Source of the DNA: an uncultured Desulfovibrio sp.
GTDB lineage: Bacteria; Desulfobacterota; Desulfovibrionia; Desulfovibrionales; Desulfovibrionaceae
Assembly (NCBI GenBank): GCA_913060505.1
Contig: CAJXRQ010000007.1
Coordinates: 1 to 64,000, forward strand
Length of the DNA stretch: 64,000 nt
Reading direction: 5' to 3'
Numbering within the stretch: position 1 is the first letter of the stretch; each line of letters starts with the position of its first letter. Positions 53,676 to 63,468 of the stretch are shown here, piece by piece. The notes under the pieces are model-generated. The model was given only the letters and a program-made list of their open reading frames with translations. It had not been told where the DNA came from and made no database searches. A program made the position numbers and the translations under genes.

Positions 53676-55585
53676 CCGGATTCGTCCCCCTGCACCCGAA
53701 GGCCCCCGGCCATGAAATTCGGGACATTAAGTCCGTATGCCGGGCCATGATCGATACATTATACCATCGAGGACCGGACGGGTCCGGCGTCTGGACAGAC
53801 GAACACGCTGGCGTGGCCTTGGGGCATCGACGCCTCGCCATCCTTGATCTCTCCCCGCACGGTGCGCAGCCGATGCAATCCGCCTGCAACCGGTTCGTGC
53901 TGACCTACAATGGCGAAGTATACAACCACCTCTCGCTGCGCCGGGAGTTGGAAAAACGGGGGCACAAATTTCGCGGCACATCTGATACGGAAACGCTGCT
54001 GGCCGCCATTGCCGAATGGGGACTTGAGGCAACGCTCAAACGCTGCATCGGCATGTTCGCGCTGGCCCTCTGGGACCGGGACAAGCGCACCCTGCAACTG
54101 GCGCGGGACCGCATGGGCATCAAGCCTCTGTATTACGCCAGAACGGGCAACCACGTACTGTTCAGCTCCGAGACGAAAGCGCTGCGCCGGCATCCGGAGT
54201 TTTCTCCGCAAATAGATCGCGATGCGTTGGCATTATTCTTCCGGCACAATTACATTCCCTCACCTCACTGCATCTATCGAAACGCCTACAAACTGGAACC
54301 CGGCCATATTCTCACGCTTGATCAATCGGGGCTCAGCACCCGCTGCTGGTGGAGCGCAACAACGGCGTGGGAAGCTGGCCTGACCGAACCTTTTCCCGGC
54401 AGTTTGGACGAGGCCTCCGACCACCTGCACGACCTGCTCACAGATTCGGTACGGTTGCGCATGCTTTCGGACGTTCCTTTGGGCGCATTCCTTTCCGGGG
54501 GAATTGATTCCTCTACGGTGGCCGCGCTCATGCAGGCACAAAGCTCCCGCCCGGTGCGCACTTTTTCCATCGGATTCGCGGATCAAAAATACGATGAATC
54601 TCCCATGGCCCGCGCCATTGCAAACCATCTGGGAACAAACCATACGGAACTGAGAGTTACCCCCCGGGAGATGGCTGAAGTCATTCCCTCACTGCCCCGG
54701 TTCTGGGATGAACCGTTTGCAGACTCTTCCCAGGTTCCAAGCCTGTGCCTTGCGCGGTTGACACGGCAACACGTCACGGTAGCTCTCTCCGGTGACGGCG
54801 GGGACGAGCTTTTCATGGGCTACGCCCGGTATCCCATGGCTGTGCGCACATGGAATCTGTTGGGGAACCTGCCCCTTCCGATTCGCAAAACCATTTCCCG
54901 CATGGGCAAGGCCGTACCCAACCGCCTCATGAGTCTTTTGGGACCGCTCGCTTCGAAAATCCACTGGCGGCTGGATGCTCTGGCTCTGCCTGATTTCCAA
55001 TCCCTCTATCGCTATGCACTCTCCCACCAGAAGCTGCCCGAAGAATTTGTCCCGGGAGCCATCGAGCCGAAGACCGCCTTTACCGCCAGCTATGGAAAAC
55101 CGGCATGTGACAAGGCCGCGCTCATGACGCTCATGGACGCTCGTGCCTATTTGCCGGATGACATCCTGACCAAAGTGGACCGTGCAACCATGGCTGCCAG
55201 CCTTGAAGCGCGTGTGCCGCTGTTGGATCACAGGGTGGTTGAATTCGCCGCCAGCCTGCCGACCAGCATGAAACTCGGACCAGACGGCAAGGGGAAATTG
55301 CCAGTACGCGCTGTATTGTCGCGTTATGTTCCCCCCAATCTCTTCGAAAGACCCAAAATGGGCTTCAGCATCCCACTGGAGCAGTGGTTGCGTTCGGACT
55401 TGCGCGATTGGTGTGAAGAATTACTCAATCCTGAAATCCTTCATGGACAAGGATACATGGACGCGGATATGGTCGCGCGCATGTGGCGCGAATATGTGAA
55501 CGGACAAGGCAACTGGAGCACCTATATATGGGATGTACTCATGTTTCAGGCCTGGCTTGCCCACAATGAGGAAGAGCATTCATGA
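53663..55585 (+). CDS. asnB: AsnB-type asparagine synthase (glutamine-hydrolysing)
   Basis: A 640-residue enzyme with an N-terminal class II glutamine amidotransferase (MCGIAGFVPLHPKAP: Cys2 nucleophile, then LGHRRLAILDLS and NGEVYNHLSLR) and a C-terminal ATP-PP domain (AFLSGGIDSSTVAALM, DGGDELFMGYARYP, VDRATMAASLEARVPLLDHRVVEF). Inside glycan operons these proteins often amidate a uronic or nonulosonic acid instead of making asparagine. Both uses fit; the operon position between two glycosyltransferases favours the sugar role. It overlaps both neighbours (13 bp and ATGA). Confidence 0.94.
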   Translation: MCGIAGFVPLHPKAPGHEIRDIKSVCRAMIDTLYHRGPDGSGVWTDEHAGVALGHRRLAILDLSPHGAQPMQSACNRFVLTYNGEVYNHLSLRRELEKRGHKFRGTSDTETLLAAIAEWGLEATLKRCIGMFALALWDRDKRTLQLARDRMGIKPLYYARTGNHVLFSSETKALRRHPEFSPQIDRDALALFFRHNYIPSPHCIYRNAYKLEPGHILTLDQSGLSTRCWWSATTAWEAGLTEPFPGSLDEASDHLHDLLTDSVRLRMLSDVPLGAFLSGGIDSSTVAALMQAQSSRPVRTFSIGFADQKYDESPMARAIANHLGTNHTELRVTPREMAEVIPSLPRFWDEPFADSSQVPSLCLARLTRQHVTVALSGDGGDELFMGYARYPMAVRTWNLLGNLPLPIRKTISRMGKAVPNRLMSLLGPLASKIHWRLDALALPDFQSLYRYALSHQKLPEEFVPGAIEPKTAFTASYGKPACDKAALMTLMDARAYLPDDILTKVDRATMAASLEARVPLLDHRVVEFAASLPTSMKLGPDGKGKLPVRAVLSRYVPPNLFERPKMGFSIPLEQWLRSDLRDWCEELLNPEILHGQGYMDADMVARMWREYVNGQGNWSTYIWDVLMFQAWLAHNEEEHS

Positions 55586-56694
55586 ACGCGCCCATGCGCA
55601 TATTGTTTCTGGTACGTTCCCTTGAGCCTGGAGGCGCAGAAGCCCAACTTGTAACGCTTGCAAACGGTCTTGCCGCGCGGGGGCATGCCGTGGCCGTGGC
55701 AGTATTTTACGGCAAGGGGGCGCTGGAAGACCGGTTGCAGGGCGTACATTATGTGGACCTTGGCAAAAAGGGCCGCATGGATATGGCCGGATTCACCATT
55801 CGCCTCTTGCGCTGCATCCGCAAATTCCGTCCCGACATTCTTCACGGTTATCTCGGTACCGCCAATCTCTTTACGTCCCTGATGCGCCCCATGTTTCCGA
55901 GCCTGAAAACCGTATGGGGATTGCGCACCTCGGATATGCAGCAAACAGGACGGGGATTGCTGCCTGCGCTGCATGCACGATTGGAGCACCGTCTTTCGCG
56001 TACGCCACACATGATCATCGCCAACTCGCACGCAGGCATGAAGCACGCGTTTTCCCTCGGCTACCCTGAAGACAAACTGCGCGTGATCCCCAACGGCATC
56101 GACATGCGTCAATTCCGGCCAGACCCGGAAGCCGGTGCCCAGGCACGAAAGCGGTGGGGACTATCCAATCATTCCGGGCCCATTATCGGCCTTGCCGCCC
56201 GAATCGTGCCGGTAAAAGACCATTCCACTTTCCTGCGCGCCGCATCCCTGCTGCTTCGTACCCACCCGGACTGTATTTTCGTTTGTATGGGCCGGGGATC
56301 GCTGAACGCCCGCCAACCTCTGCTGAACATGACACGCCAACTCGGACTGGAAAAACACGTGATCTGGCGGGATCACGAAACCATGAATGAAGCATACAAC
56401 GCGCTGGATCTGTTTTGCCTTTGCTCGCGTCCGGGCGAAGGCTTTCCCAATGTGCTGGGTGAGGCCATGGCTTGCAACGTGCCTTGCGTGGCCACGGATT
56501 CCGGGGACAGCGCCCGCGTACTCGGCCCCACAGGTACGGTCATACAACCGGGCTACTGCCATGATCTGGTCAATATCATCATCAAGACCTTAAACGCGCC
56601 TCCATCCGGCATGCGCGAGCACATTCTCAAGCACTTCAGTGCCCAACGCATGGTGCAGCGCAGCGAAAAAACGCTGGCAAGCCTATTGGAATAA
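55582..56694 (+). CDS. Glycosyltransferase family 4 (second)
   Basis: A 370-residue GT-B enzyme with RILFLVRSLEPGGAEAQLVTLANGLAARGH at the N-terminus, VIPNGIDMRQFRPD, IGLAARIVPVKDHSTFLRAASLLL, MGRGSLN, and the E-x7-E region GEGFPNVLGEAMACNVPCVAT. It ends the operon: its 3' end overlaps the convergent isochorismatase-family gene by 12 bp. Role: further elongation of the surface glycan. Confidence 0.93.
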   Translation: MNAPMRILFLVRSLEPGGAEAQLVTLANGLAARGHAVAVAVFYGKGALEDRLQGVHYVDLGKKGRMDMAGFTIRLLRCIRKFRPDILHGYLGTANLFTSLMRPMFPSLKTVWGLRTSDMQQTGRGLLPALHARLEHRLSRTPHMIIANSHAGMKHAFSLGYPEDKLRVIPNGIDMRQFRPDPEAGAQARKRWGLSNHSGPIIGLAARIVPVKDHSTFLRAASLLLRTHPDCIFVCMGRGSLNARQPLLNMTRQLGLEKHVIWRDHETMNEAYNALDLFCLCSRPGEGFPNVLGEAMACNVPCVATDSGDSARVLGPTGTVIQPGYCHDLVNIIIKTLNAPPSGMREHILKHFSAQRMVQRSEKTLASLLE

Positions 56695-57309
56695 TTTCCC
56701 GGATTCGACAATGCGCACGCTGATGCGCTCAAGGTCGGAACAATCCTTGTCCGTGATGCCGGCAATGCAATCCCGAACGGCAGCCACCCGGTAATCCAGT
56801 GCGGCCGCATCATAAATGGTGGCATGTATACAATTGGGATACCATGTCCCGGCCACAGCCACACTGTTCACGCCCAAATCCTGCAACAGATTGTGCAACC
56901 GGGTCTCAAAAAACGCGCTCCAGCGCGGCTTGTATATGACAAACTCCTGCTCTCCCAGAGGCTGGGGACGTCCTTCCAACAACAAAGCTTCGTCCAATTG
57001 AGCTCCCTTCGGGAGCAATCCCTGAGCAATCCGAGCGCCCTTGGTGCCGGGTATCACAAGTTGTTCGCCGGTCGCCAACCGCTCTCGACGGCACAAATCT
57101 GCGTTGCCTCCTCCCGGTTCATAAAGCCGGACCACATGGATTACAGGCTGTCGCTTATCCCGAAAACGTTCGGTCAAACGGGTCAGGGCTGGCACAAATT
57201 CCGCAGCTCCCGGCGTTGTCATGCTTCCTTCCGGCAACACGAAATCATTTTGCATATCAACTATCACAAGGGCACAGGCCCCCATGTCCGGCATTGTCAT
57301 GGAATCCAT
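56683..57309 (-). CDS. Isochorismatase-family cysteine hydrolase
   Basis: A 208-residue cytosolic hydrolase. ATG at 57309 is chosen because GGAGG lies 8 bases upstream. The family catalytic set is visible: CALVIVDMQNDFV (Asp), a mid-chain Lys in IYKPRWSAFFETRL, and the nucleophile Cys in VAGTWYPNCIHATIYDA. Such enzymes cleave amide or vinyl-ether bonds of small molecules (nicotinamide, carbamoyl compounds, isochorismate). The substrate is not readable. The leader before it contains two inverted repeats. Confidence 0.88.
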   Translation of the reverse strand: MDSMTMPDMGACALVIVDMQNDFVLPEGSMTTPGAAEFVPALTRLTERFRDKRQPVIHVVRLYEPGGGNADLCRRERLATGEQLVIPGTKGARIAQGLLPKGAQLDEALLLEGRPQPLGEQEFVIYKPRWSAFFETRLHNLLQDLGVNSVAVAGTWYPNCIHATIYDAAALDYRVAAVRDCIAGITDKDCSDLERISVRIVESGKLFQ

Positions 57310-57420
57310 GGTTATCCTCCGTTCTTTTACCTGTAGCAAGAGGTAAAACCCTAAAAGCCCCCTCAAAATATCTGGGGGTTTCCCCTGACTTTTCGCTACA
57401 AAAAGAGGGGGGTTCCCCAT
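57310..57420 (-). promoter_or_regulatory. Structured leader of the isochorismatase-family gene
   Basis: Two inverted repeats precede the gene: TTTTACCT/AGGTAAAA (57325-57332 and 57341-57348, perfect, 8-base loop) and CCCCC/GGGGG (57358-57362 and 57374-57378). The first ends 15 bp before the start codon and overlaps the region of the ribosome site. I recognise no known riboswitch class. Confidence 0.4.
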
Positions 57421-57464
57421 TGCGTTTTTTGCTTCAAACGATAACTTCTACCTACAAGTATACA

Positions 57465-57552
57465 ACTGCTTGCTTGCGGGAAGCCCACATGACTCGCTCC
57501 CCTTCCATGTAGGCTTTCTGCTCAAACAAGGCTCCGTTTCGGGGCCTTTTTT
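57465..57552 (+). ncRNA. Candidate small RNA with terminator hairpin
   Basis: On the plus strand two stem-loops lie in tandem: AGCC-ACATG/CATGT-GGCT (57482-57515) and GGCTCCG/CGGGGCC (57530-57546) with six T after it (57547-57552). No coding frame covers them and the convergent MBL gene ends 23 bp further on. The second is a good intrinsic terminator; what transcript it ends is unclear. A TATACA box at 57459 is the only promoter hint. Confidence 0.35.
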
Positions 57553-57574
57553 GTTTTGCAAGCAGTGTATTTTG

Positions 57575-58330
57575 TTACTGTCTGGCGCCTATGACCGCTC
57601 CTGTGGCATATTGCGGTTCATGAAGGGGCAGGAGTGTGTCGGCCATGGTCTTGGCGCGGACAAGAATATCATAGGCTTCATTGGCATTCATATGGGTTCC
57701 GGGCGGGATCACCTCCATCTCCATGGCCGTGACGTCCTTGGGTGGGTACAGATTTTCCAGAATGGTACAGAACCCGCAAATCATGACCACACCGGACGGG
57801 GTGTCCACCAGGACGGACATGCCGCCTTCCGTATGCGCAGGAGTGTGGACCATGCGGATGCCCGGCACCACTTCCGTATCGCCCGTGATCACTTCGATCT
57901 GGCCGTTGTCTTCAACATCCTCGATGTAATCTTCCAGATAGCGAAAATCCAACGGATGCGGATCATGCGCGTGTTCCAGCTCCTTTTCATGAACATAGAA
58001 ACGGGCATTGGTACATTTGTAGTCATTCTCGCAATGGTCGTTGTGCAAATGCGTATGGATGACGATGTCCACATCTTCCGGCTTGAGTTCGTGCAGAGCC
58101 AGCCCTTCTTCAAACGTATGAATGGGACCGCCGATAGCCTTTTCCCGGTCTTCGGAAATCACGGGATGCATTTCTCCGGTGTCCACGAGAATGGTTTTGT
58201 CGCCGCCTTCGAGATACCAGCTGTAGATGGGAATTGTGTAGGGCGTACCGTACCCGTGCTGGTAGGTCATCATGCCCTTGTCGAAAACCTTGGACCCCAT
58301 GACCATGGGATGAATCAGGTATTCACTCAT
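57575..58330 (-). CDS. MBL-fold N-acyl homoserine lactonase-like hydrolase
   Basis: A 251-residue enzyme. ATG at 58330 has GGAGG 6 bases upstream. Zinc motif IHTHLHNDHCEND (HxHxDH), then VHTPAHTEGGMSVLV and a last His near LLPLHEPQYATG. The early part, MTYQHGYGTPYTIPIYSWYLEGGDKTILVDTGE, matches proteins annotated as N-acyl homoserine lactonase family. It could hydrolyse lactones or other esters; true quorum-signal cleavage is not shown. No signal peptide. Convergent with the candidate small RNA. Confidence 0.87.
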   Translation of the reverse strand: MSEYLIHPMVMGSKVFDKGMMTYQHGYGTPYTIPIYSWYLEGGDKTILVDTGEMHPVISEDREKAIGGPIHTFEEGLALHELKPEDVDIVIHTHLHNDHCENDYKCTNARFYVHEKELEHAHDPHPLDFRYLEDYIEDVEDNGQIEVITGDTEVVPGIRMVHTPAHTEGGMSVLVDTPSGVVMICGFCTILENLYPPKDVTAMEMEVIPPGTHMNANEAYDILVRAKTMADTLLPLHEPQYATGAVIGARQ

Positions 58331-58484
58331 ATATTCCTCCGGCTGCATTTGTTTCCGCCAGTATGGGCCATCGGAGCGTCAAGTCAAGGAGGAGACAATT
58401 TAGAAAGCAGGAGACGAGAGATTGCACATGAGAAAGGCGGCCCCCCTCAATCGAGGCTGTAAAAAGCACTTATCATACCAAAAC

Positions 58485-59249
58485 TTAATCACAATATTGT
58501 CTTCGTAGCCTTCTGCGCCATTGTTTAATAGGGACCAATGAAATTACACACTTTAAAATCCTTAAAGACAACTTTTTATTATGCCTATTGATTTTAAAAG
58601 AGCTGGTGTTATTTATAAAATTTTCATATCTATCAAAAAAAAGATCTTCGACATGAATTTTTTGGCGGTAGAGGACATAAGGCAAACTTATTTGGTCGCG
58701 CCCGCTGTGTTTTTTCAACTCCTGCCACCACATCTCCATTGCTTTTGAAATACAAGACTCATTATGCCTTCTGAAAATAATACCACCGCAATAAAGACCA
58801 TAATGAAGAGGCATATGGAATTTATGATATTCTTTTATTTGTTTTATTATTTTTTTTTTATTGCCCTTTGATAAACGCATGCATGCCGCAGCTTCATCGA
58901 AGAGACAATCTCGCAGCGGATGTGGAGCCAAAGCCATAGATGAATTAAAATCAATATGTCTCCTCACAACATGCTCAAGCTTATCATCAAGAACATCTAT
59001 GTTTGCATCAATATATACACTAGTTTCATATTGAGATAAAAATTTATGTGGCAAGAGTTTTATTAAACGGGACTTACGACCATTATCCAATTTGCTTCTT
59101 TCCATTAAAACCAAACGCCACGGAGAGGGCACGTCAATTTTTGCATCTGAAAAACAGATGTAATCCCATTCTCTACAAATATATTTATGCCTAAAAACAC
59201 TATCATAACAACCTGTTACGACAGTATAGACTGCGTTTTTATTTTTCAT
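58485..59249 (-). CDS. DUF616 glycosyltransferase-like protein, AT-rich
   Basis: A 254-residue protein resembling DUF616/TOD1-type glycosyltransferases: YTVVTGCYDSVFR near the start, WDYICFSDA, NGRKSRLIKLLPHKFL, the sugar-binding SVYIDANIDVLD (DxD-like), and GRDQISLPYVLYR. The gene is far richer in A and T than the operons to its left and uses AAA/ATA codons freely, which indicates a transferred segment. No strong ribosome site. Donor sugar unknown. Confidence 0.82.
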   Translation of the reverse strand: MKNKNAVYTVVTGCYDSVFRHKYICREWDYICFSDAKIDVPSPWRLVLMERSKLDNGRKSRLIKLLPHKFLSQYETSVYIDANIDVLDDKLEHVVRRHIDFNSSMALAPHPLRDCLFDEAAACMRLSKGNKKKIIKQIKEYHKFHMPLHYGLYCGGIIFRRHNESCISKAMEMWWQELKKHSGRDQISLPYVLYRQKIHVEDLFFDRYENFINNTSSFKINRHNKKLSLRILKCVISLVPIKQWRRRLRRQYCD

Positions 59250-59513
59250 GATTTTTTAAACTTGGTATGTATAAAATTACCAAAAAAAATAAAATTTTAC
59301 TTTATTTTTTATAGAAACAGGAAACAGCCCTAGAAATCTCTATTATCAATGTATTATATGCTTTGTTTATTAATACTGCCGATAATTTTACTTTTTTTCA
59401 ACCAGCAATTAAAAGAATTATTTTATATTATGAGCATAAAGACGCCAGAGGATTGGCCTAAAAAAACTAAACCACAGTTTAAGAGGACGCAAGAAGCCCA
59501 AATGAGGCTTTTG

Positions 59514-60524
59514 ATGTCCAGGAGAAGGAAAAGATTTACTGCTGAATTTGAGCTCCGTAGGTCATCGACGCCCTGATCGGTGGACACACACTTTCTGAGC
59601 TGGTCAGCAGGTACAGCGTCCACGCCAATCAGATATCCAAATGGAAGAAGCAAGCTAAAAGCAGATCACTGTTGGCTTTGCAGGCAAGCCCAAGAAGACC
59701 CAACAAGATGATGAGGATTTGACGCCAAAATCGGAAGCTCACCGTGGAGAAGACTTTTTTGCAACAAACCCTCGTCAAAATCTGAGCTGCGAACGAAGGC
59801 GTGAGATTACCGACAAGGAGCATCCTGTGCTCAATGTTCGACGGATGCATATCATCCTACGAAATGGAGGTCTGTGGGTCGGCCGAGAACGCCCCCCCTC
59901 GTTTAATGTGTAAGACGGGATTGATTGTGATTTATCAGAAACCAAAGACAAGCCACCCGCATCCGCAACTAGGACTTATCCGTATTTGCTGAGGCATCAG
60001 ACAATCACAAAGCCAAATCAGGTTTGATGCGCCGACATCAAGTATATCCCGATGAAACGAGAATTTCTGTATCTTGTAGCAATTATGGACTGGCGTAGCC
60101 GTGCTATACTGTCCTGGCGCTTGTCGTACAAGATGAACGCAGACTTCTGCACCTCGGCCCTGGAGGATGCAATCGCTCGCTATGGTGTGCTTGAAAATAT
60201 TTAACGCGGATCAAGGCAACCAGTTTTCCAGCTATAAATTCATCAAGACTTTGCGTGCCGTTGATATTCGGATCTCAATGGGTCGCCGTGGGTGCTAGGT
60301 GAAAATGTTATGATAGAGCGGCTCTGGAAGTCGCTAAAATATGAATGTGTTTATCTGAGGGAGTCGGAGACTGGCTTTAACTCGCGAAAAGCTTTGTGGC
60401 ATGGTGCTTTGATTTCTACAATAACCACTGTACTCATAAGACCTTTGACGGCAAGAAGCCGATGAAAAAATATCAAACGCAACCCAAAGGGGTACCTCTA
60501 GCTTGGCCCCGCCAAGCAGCGTAG
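59514..60524 (+). pseudogene. Dead IS3-family transposase (OrfA and OrfB remnants)
   Basis: OrfA begins MSRRRKRFTAEFEL and continues after a frameshift as GGHTLSELVSRYSVHANQISKW, the typical IS3 helix-turn-helix. OrfB follows in pieces: IVIYQKPKTSHPHPQ, CADIKYIPMKREFLYLVAIMDWRSRA, FCTSALEDAIARYGV, NADQGNQFSSYKFIK and ERLWKSLKYECVYLRESETG, which carry the DDE residues. Stop codons (for example TGA for Trp before CADI) and frameshifts break it, so it cannot transpose. Ends and target repeats are not clear. It separates the DUF616 gene from the methyltransferase. Confidence 0.88.
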
Positions 60525-60630
60525 CTCGTTAATCTGTCCACCTCAAAAACGCTGTTCAGTGGTTCAACAAAGTGGCCCCACTTCTGCCCCCCCAACGAGA
60601 GAAAAAACTTGGTCTCAAAAATTATGGGAT

Positions 60631-60666
60631 AAAAAAATGGGGACCGAAAAACGGCCCCCATTTTTG
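60631..60666. terminator. Bidirectional terminator
   Basis: TGGGGACCG pairs with CGGCCCCCA and T runs follow on both strands (60661-60665 plus; 60631-60637 minus). On the minus strand it ends the methyltransferase transcript. Confidence 0.85.
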
Positions 60667-60694
60667 TTTAACAGAATTCCCCTGCTCCCTTTGT

Positions 60695-61429
60695 CTACTT
60701 CATTATTTCAATGGCTCCAAGGGATCTATGGCTGGATTCATTTTTAGTAAGAACGACCCCAGAAGCAACTTCTTTACCGGTTTGAGGGAATCTATTCTGC
60801 CACTTATCGGGGCTTCTACTTGCAACAACAAAGTAATACACAGGATAAACAGGATTGTGATTTCCATCGATGTACATAACCTCAAATCCCTGCTCATCAA
60901 AAAGCTCCCGCAGAGCAAATTCTGTAAATCTGAAATAGTCCAGATAAGAACCATAAGACCAATGCTCAACTTGTATAAAAGGGACTACAAGTATAACTGT
61001 ATCACTCGTCAGCTTGCATAAATTCTTAATTGCTAGTCGCACATCAGAAACATGCTCCAGTGTTGTATGATTAAACACGACCTCATAGCGACCAGCCAGC
61101 TGATCATCTACTTCAGATTGAAGATCTATGTGAATCTCATTCGGTAGGCCATTTTTCCCCCTGCATCCATCAATATTACTTACATGGTAATCTTTTGCAT
61201 TGACAAAATAATCCTGATAGCGACCACCCTGCTTGTCCATATCCTTCCATCCGCTCACATTTATCACGCTGCCCTGATACATGTGCGCAAACTTCTTTAA
61301 TTCTGAATTTGACCACACGCGCGGTTGCCATTCAGGATTGGCAGCTCTAACCAATTGTGAGTTCAACGCAAAAAGTTTATTCACGACAGGTTTAAATATT
61401 TTTAAAAGGCGAAGACCAATTTTTTTCAT
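60695..61429 (-). CDS. SAM-dependent methyltransferase-like protein of a glycan locus
   Basis: A 244-residue protein. ATG at 61429 (second Met of the frame) is preferred. Class I methyltransferase features are weak but visible: GSVINVSGWKDMD (motif I region), HVSNIDG (acidic end of the second strand), YEVVFNHTTLEHVSDVRLAIKNLCKL and DTVILVVPFIQVEHW, followed by FTEFALRELFDEQGFEVMY. It may modify a surface sugar. It is AT-rich like the neighbouring DUF616 and ABC genes and is the downstream member of this group. Confidence 0.75.
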   Translation of the reverse strand: MKKIGLRLLKIFKPVVNKLFALNSQLVRAANPEWQPRVWSNSELKKFAHMYQGSVINVSGWKDMDKQGGRYQDYFVNAKDYHVSNIDGCRGKNGLPNEIHIDLQSEVDDQLAGRYEVVFNHTTLEHVSDVRLAIKNLCKLTSDTVILVVPFIQVEHWSYGSYLDYFRFTEFALRELFDEQGFEVMYIDGNHNPVYPVYYFVVASRSPDKWQNRFPQTGKEVASGVVLTKNESSHRSLGAIEIMK

Positions 61430-61635
61430 ATAAAACACCTTTCCACTGTCACAGCTAATATTTCCAGCGTTTCGCGTAGCCTTAAAAAGATAAAACTACA
61501 ATATTTCCTTTTGCTTCCTTCATCCCAAAAAATATCCGTACGTCAAGTCACGACCAAAGACTTGTATAGTTCAGAAGAGTAAATTGCACCTTTCTACAGC
61601 GTTTTGCCAAGTGCGATTCCTATATACGCTCCGAT

Positions 61636-63468
61636 TTACTCATGCAGCTCCAAGTCGCGTGCTTCTTCTTCCGAAAACTCTGGTTGAAATTGCAAACGAT
61701 GCAAAGTCTGGTAAAGCGAACACGTCTTTATAAGCTCTTCATGCCGACCAATGGCATTGATCTCTCCCTTGCTCATGACAACGATTTTGTCGGCATTCAA
61801 GACAGTGGAAAGCCTGTGCGCGATAACAATACTTGTGCGGCTTTTGATAAGATTGTCCAAAGCTTTTTGAACAATCCGTTCAGCCTGTGTATCCAATGCG
61901 CTGGTCGCTTCATCCAGAATCAGTAAGGCCGGATTTTTCAGCAGGGCGCGGGCAATGGTAATCCGTTGTTTTTGGCCACCAGAAAGTTTGACGCCACGCA
62001 CACCGCAAACGGAATCATACCCATCCGGCAACTTCTCGATAAATTCATGCGCGTACGCAGCCCTTGCGGCTTCTTGTATTTCTCCGTCAGTCACGCCTTC
62101 CTGACCATATGCAATATTGGCGCGTATGGTTGTGTTGAACAACATAGGGTCTTGCGAGACTATGCCGATACAGCGCCGCAAAGAACCAAGATCATAATCC
62201 GCTATGTCCATTCCATTCATATGAATGGAGCCTTTGTCTGCATCATAAAAACGAGGCAGTAAATTAACGAGAGTTGTCTTTCCCGAACCGCTGGGGCCAA
62301 CAATGGCAACACGCTCTCCACCCTGTACTGTCAGGTTTAAATCACGGATAGCTGGTTCTGAAGCAGTCGGGTATGAAAAGCTAATATTTTTGATTTCCAG
62401 ACTTTTCAAAGGGGATTCAAATAGCGACTCTCCCCCTTCCTCAGGCAAAATCCTTTCTGAATCAAGAAGCCCAAAAACCCTTTCTGCACTTGCAAGAGAG
62501 CGCTGAATGGTTTTATTTGCCTCATTCATTTTCTTAATGGGCTCATAAAGCATAATCAACGCAGCCACAAAAGAGAAAAAAGTTCCAGGAGTCGCTTCGC
62601 CACTTAAAACCCGTGTACCGCCATACCAAAGGACAAAGCTGACGGCGATCCCTCCAACGATCTCCATTATGCGTGAAGATAGTTCACTTGCAAGTACCTG
62701 TTTCTTGGAAAGCCCAAGAATTCCTCGGCTTTCTTTAGTGAAGGATTTAATTTCATCTTCTTCGGCGTGGAAAGCCTTAATCAGTCTGATATTACTTAAA
62801 CATTCCTCGGCAACGGAATTTATGTCAGCGCCTTGTACTTGCAGTTTTCGCCCAATTTTCCGAAGTCGCTTTCCAAAAAGGATCACAGGGTAACAAAGGA
62901 CAGGAAGAACCAACAGGGCGATAATGGCCATTTTCCAGTCTTGATAAAGAACAACTCCAATGAGTCCTATGCAGGTAAAAAATTCTCGAACGACCATAAT
63001 CATGGACGGTACACTTTCACGTATACCATTAACATCACCAAGAACACGGGACATGAGCATCCCCACCCTACTTTCCTCAAAGAAACGGATGGAAAGCACC
63101 AGTATCTTTGAAAACAACTCACTACGAAGCTGGTGGAGAATCTTGAGGCCCGTAATGTTCATAATGTACGTTTGCGCAAAACGGGCAATGTTTTTGAGTA
63201 TGATAACACCGAAATAAGCTAGGGGGATCAGAATCAAAGCATCTTTGTCACCGTTGATAAAGATGCCGTCCATGGCTGGTTTCACGAGATAGGCGGTTGC
63301 ACCTGTTGTGCTGGAAACAACAATGGCCGAAAGAAATGCGATCAAAATCTGCCAGTGATATGGCCAAAAATATGCGACACACCGTCTGAGCAGGTGTCTA
63401 TTTCCCAAATTTTCTATATTTTTAAGGTCATATTGTGACAAAAGAGACTCCTCATTTGTGATAGGCAT
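61636..63468 (-). CDS. MsbA-like lipid A/glycolipid ABC exporter
   Basis: A 610-residue fused exporter: six helices (about 30-320) with SELFSKILVLSIRFFEESRVGMLMSR and WYGGTRVLSGEATPG, then an ATPase domain with GPSGSGKTTLVNLLPRFYD, LSGGQKQRITIARALL, LLILDEATSALD and IAHRLSTV. Order and length match MsbA/PglK-type flippases that move lipid-linked sugars or lipid A. ATG at 63468 is used; an in-frame TTG at 63492 is less likely. In this glycan region export of a surface glycolipid is probable; the exact substrate is not known. Confidence 0.92.
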   Translation of the reverse strand: MPITNEESLLSQYDLKNIENLGNRHLLRRCVAYFWPYHWQILIAFLSAIVVSSTTGATAYLVKPAMDGIFINGDKDALILIPLAYFGVIILKNIARFAQTYIMNITGLKILHQLRSELFSKILVLSIRFFEESRVGMLMSRVLGDVNGIRESVPSMIMVVREFFTCIGLIGVVLYQDWKMAIIALLVLPVLCYPVILFGKRLRKIGRKLQVQGADINSVAEECLSNIRLIKAFHAEEDEIKSFTKESRGILGLSKKQVLASELSSRIMEIVGGIAVSFVLWYGGTRVLSGEATPGTFFSFVAALIMLYEPIKKMNEANKTIQRSLASAERVFGLLDSERILPEEGGESLFESPLKSLEIKNISFSYPTASEPAIRDLNLTVQGGERVAIVGPSGSGKTTLVNLLPRFYDADKGSIHMNGMDIADYDLGSLRRCIGIVSQDPMLFNTTIRANIAYGQEGVTDGEIQEAARAAYAHEFIEKLPDGYDSVCGVRGVKLSGGQKQRITIARALLKNPALLILDEATSALDTQAERIVQKALDNLIKSRTSIVIAHRLSTVLNADKIVVMSKGEINAIGRHEELIKTCSLYQTLHRLQFQPEFSEEEARDLELHE

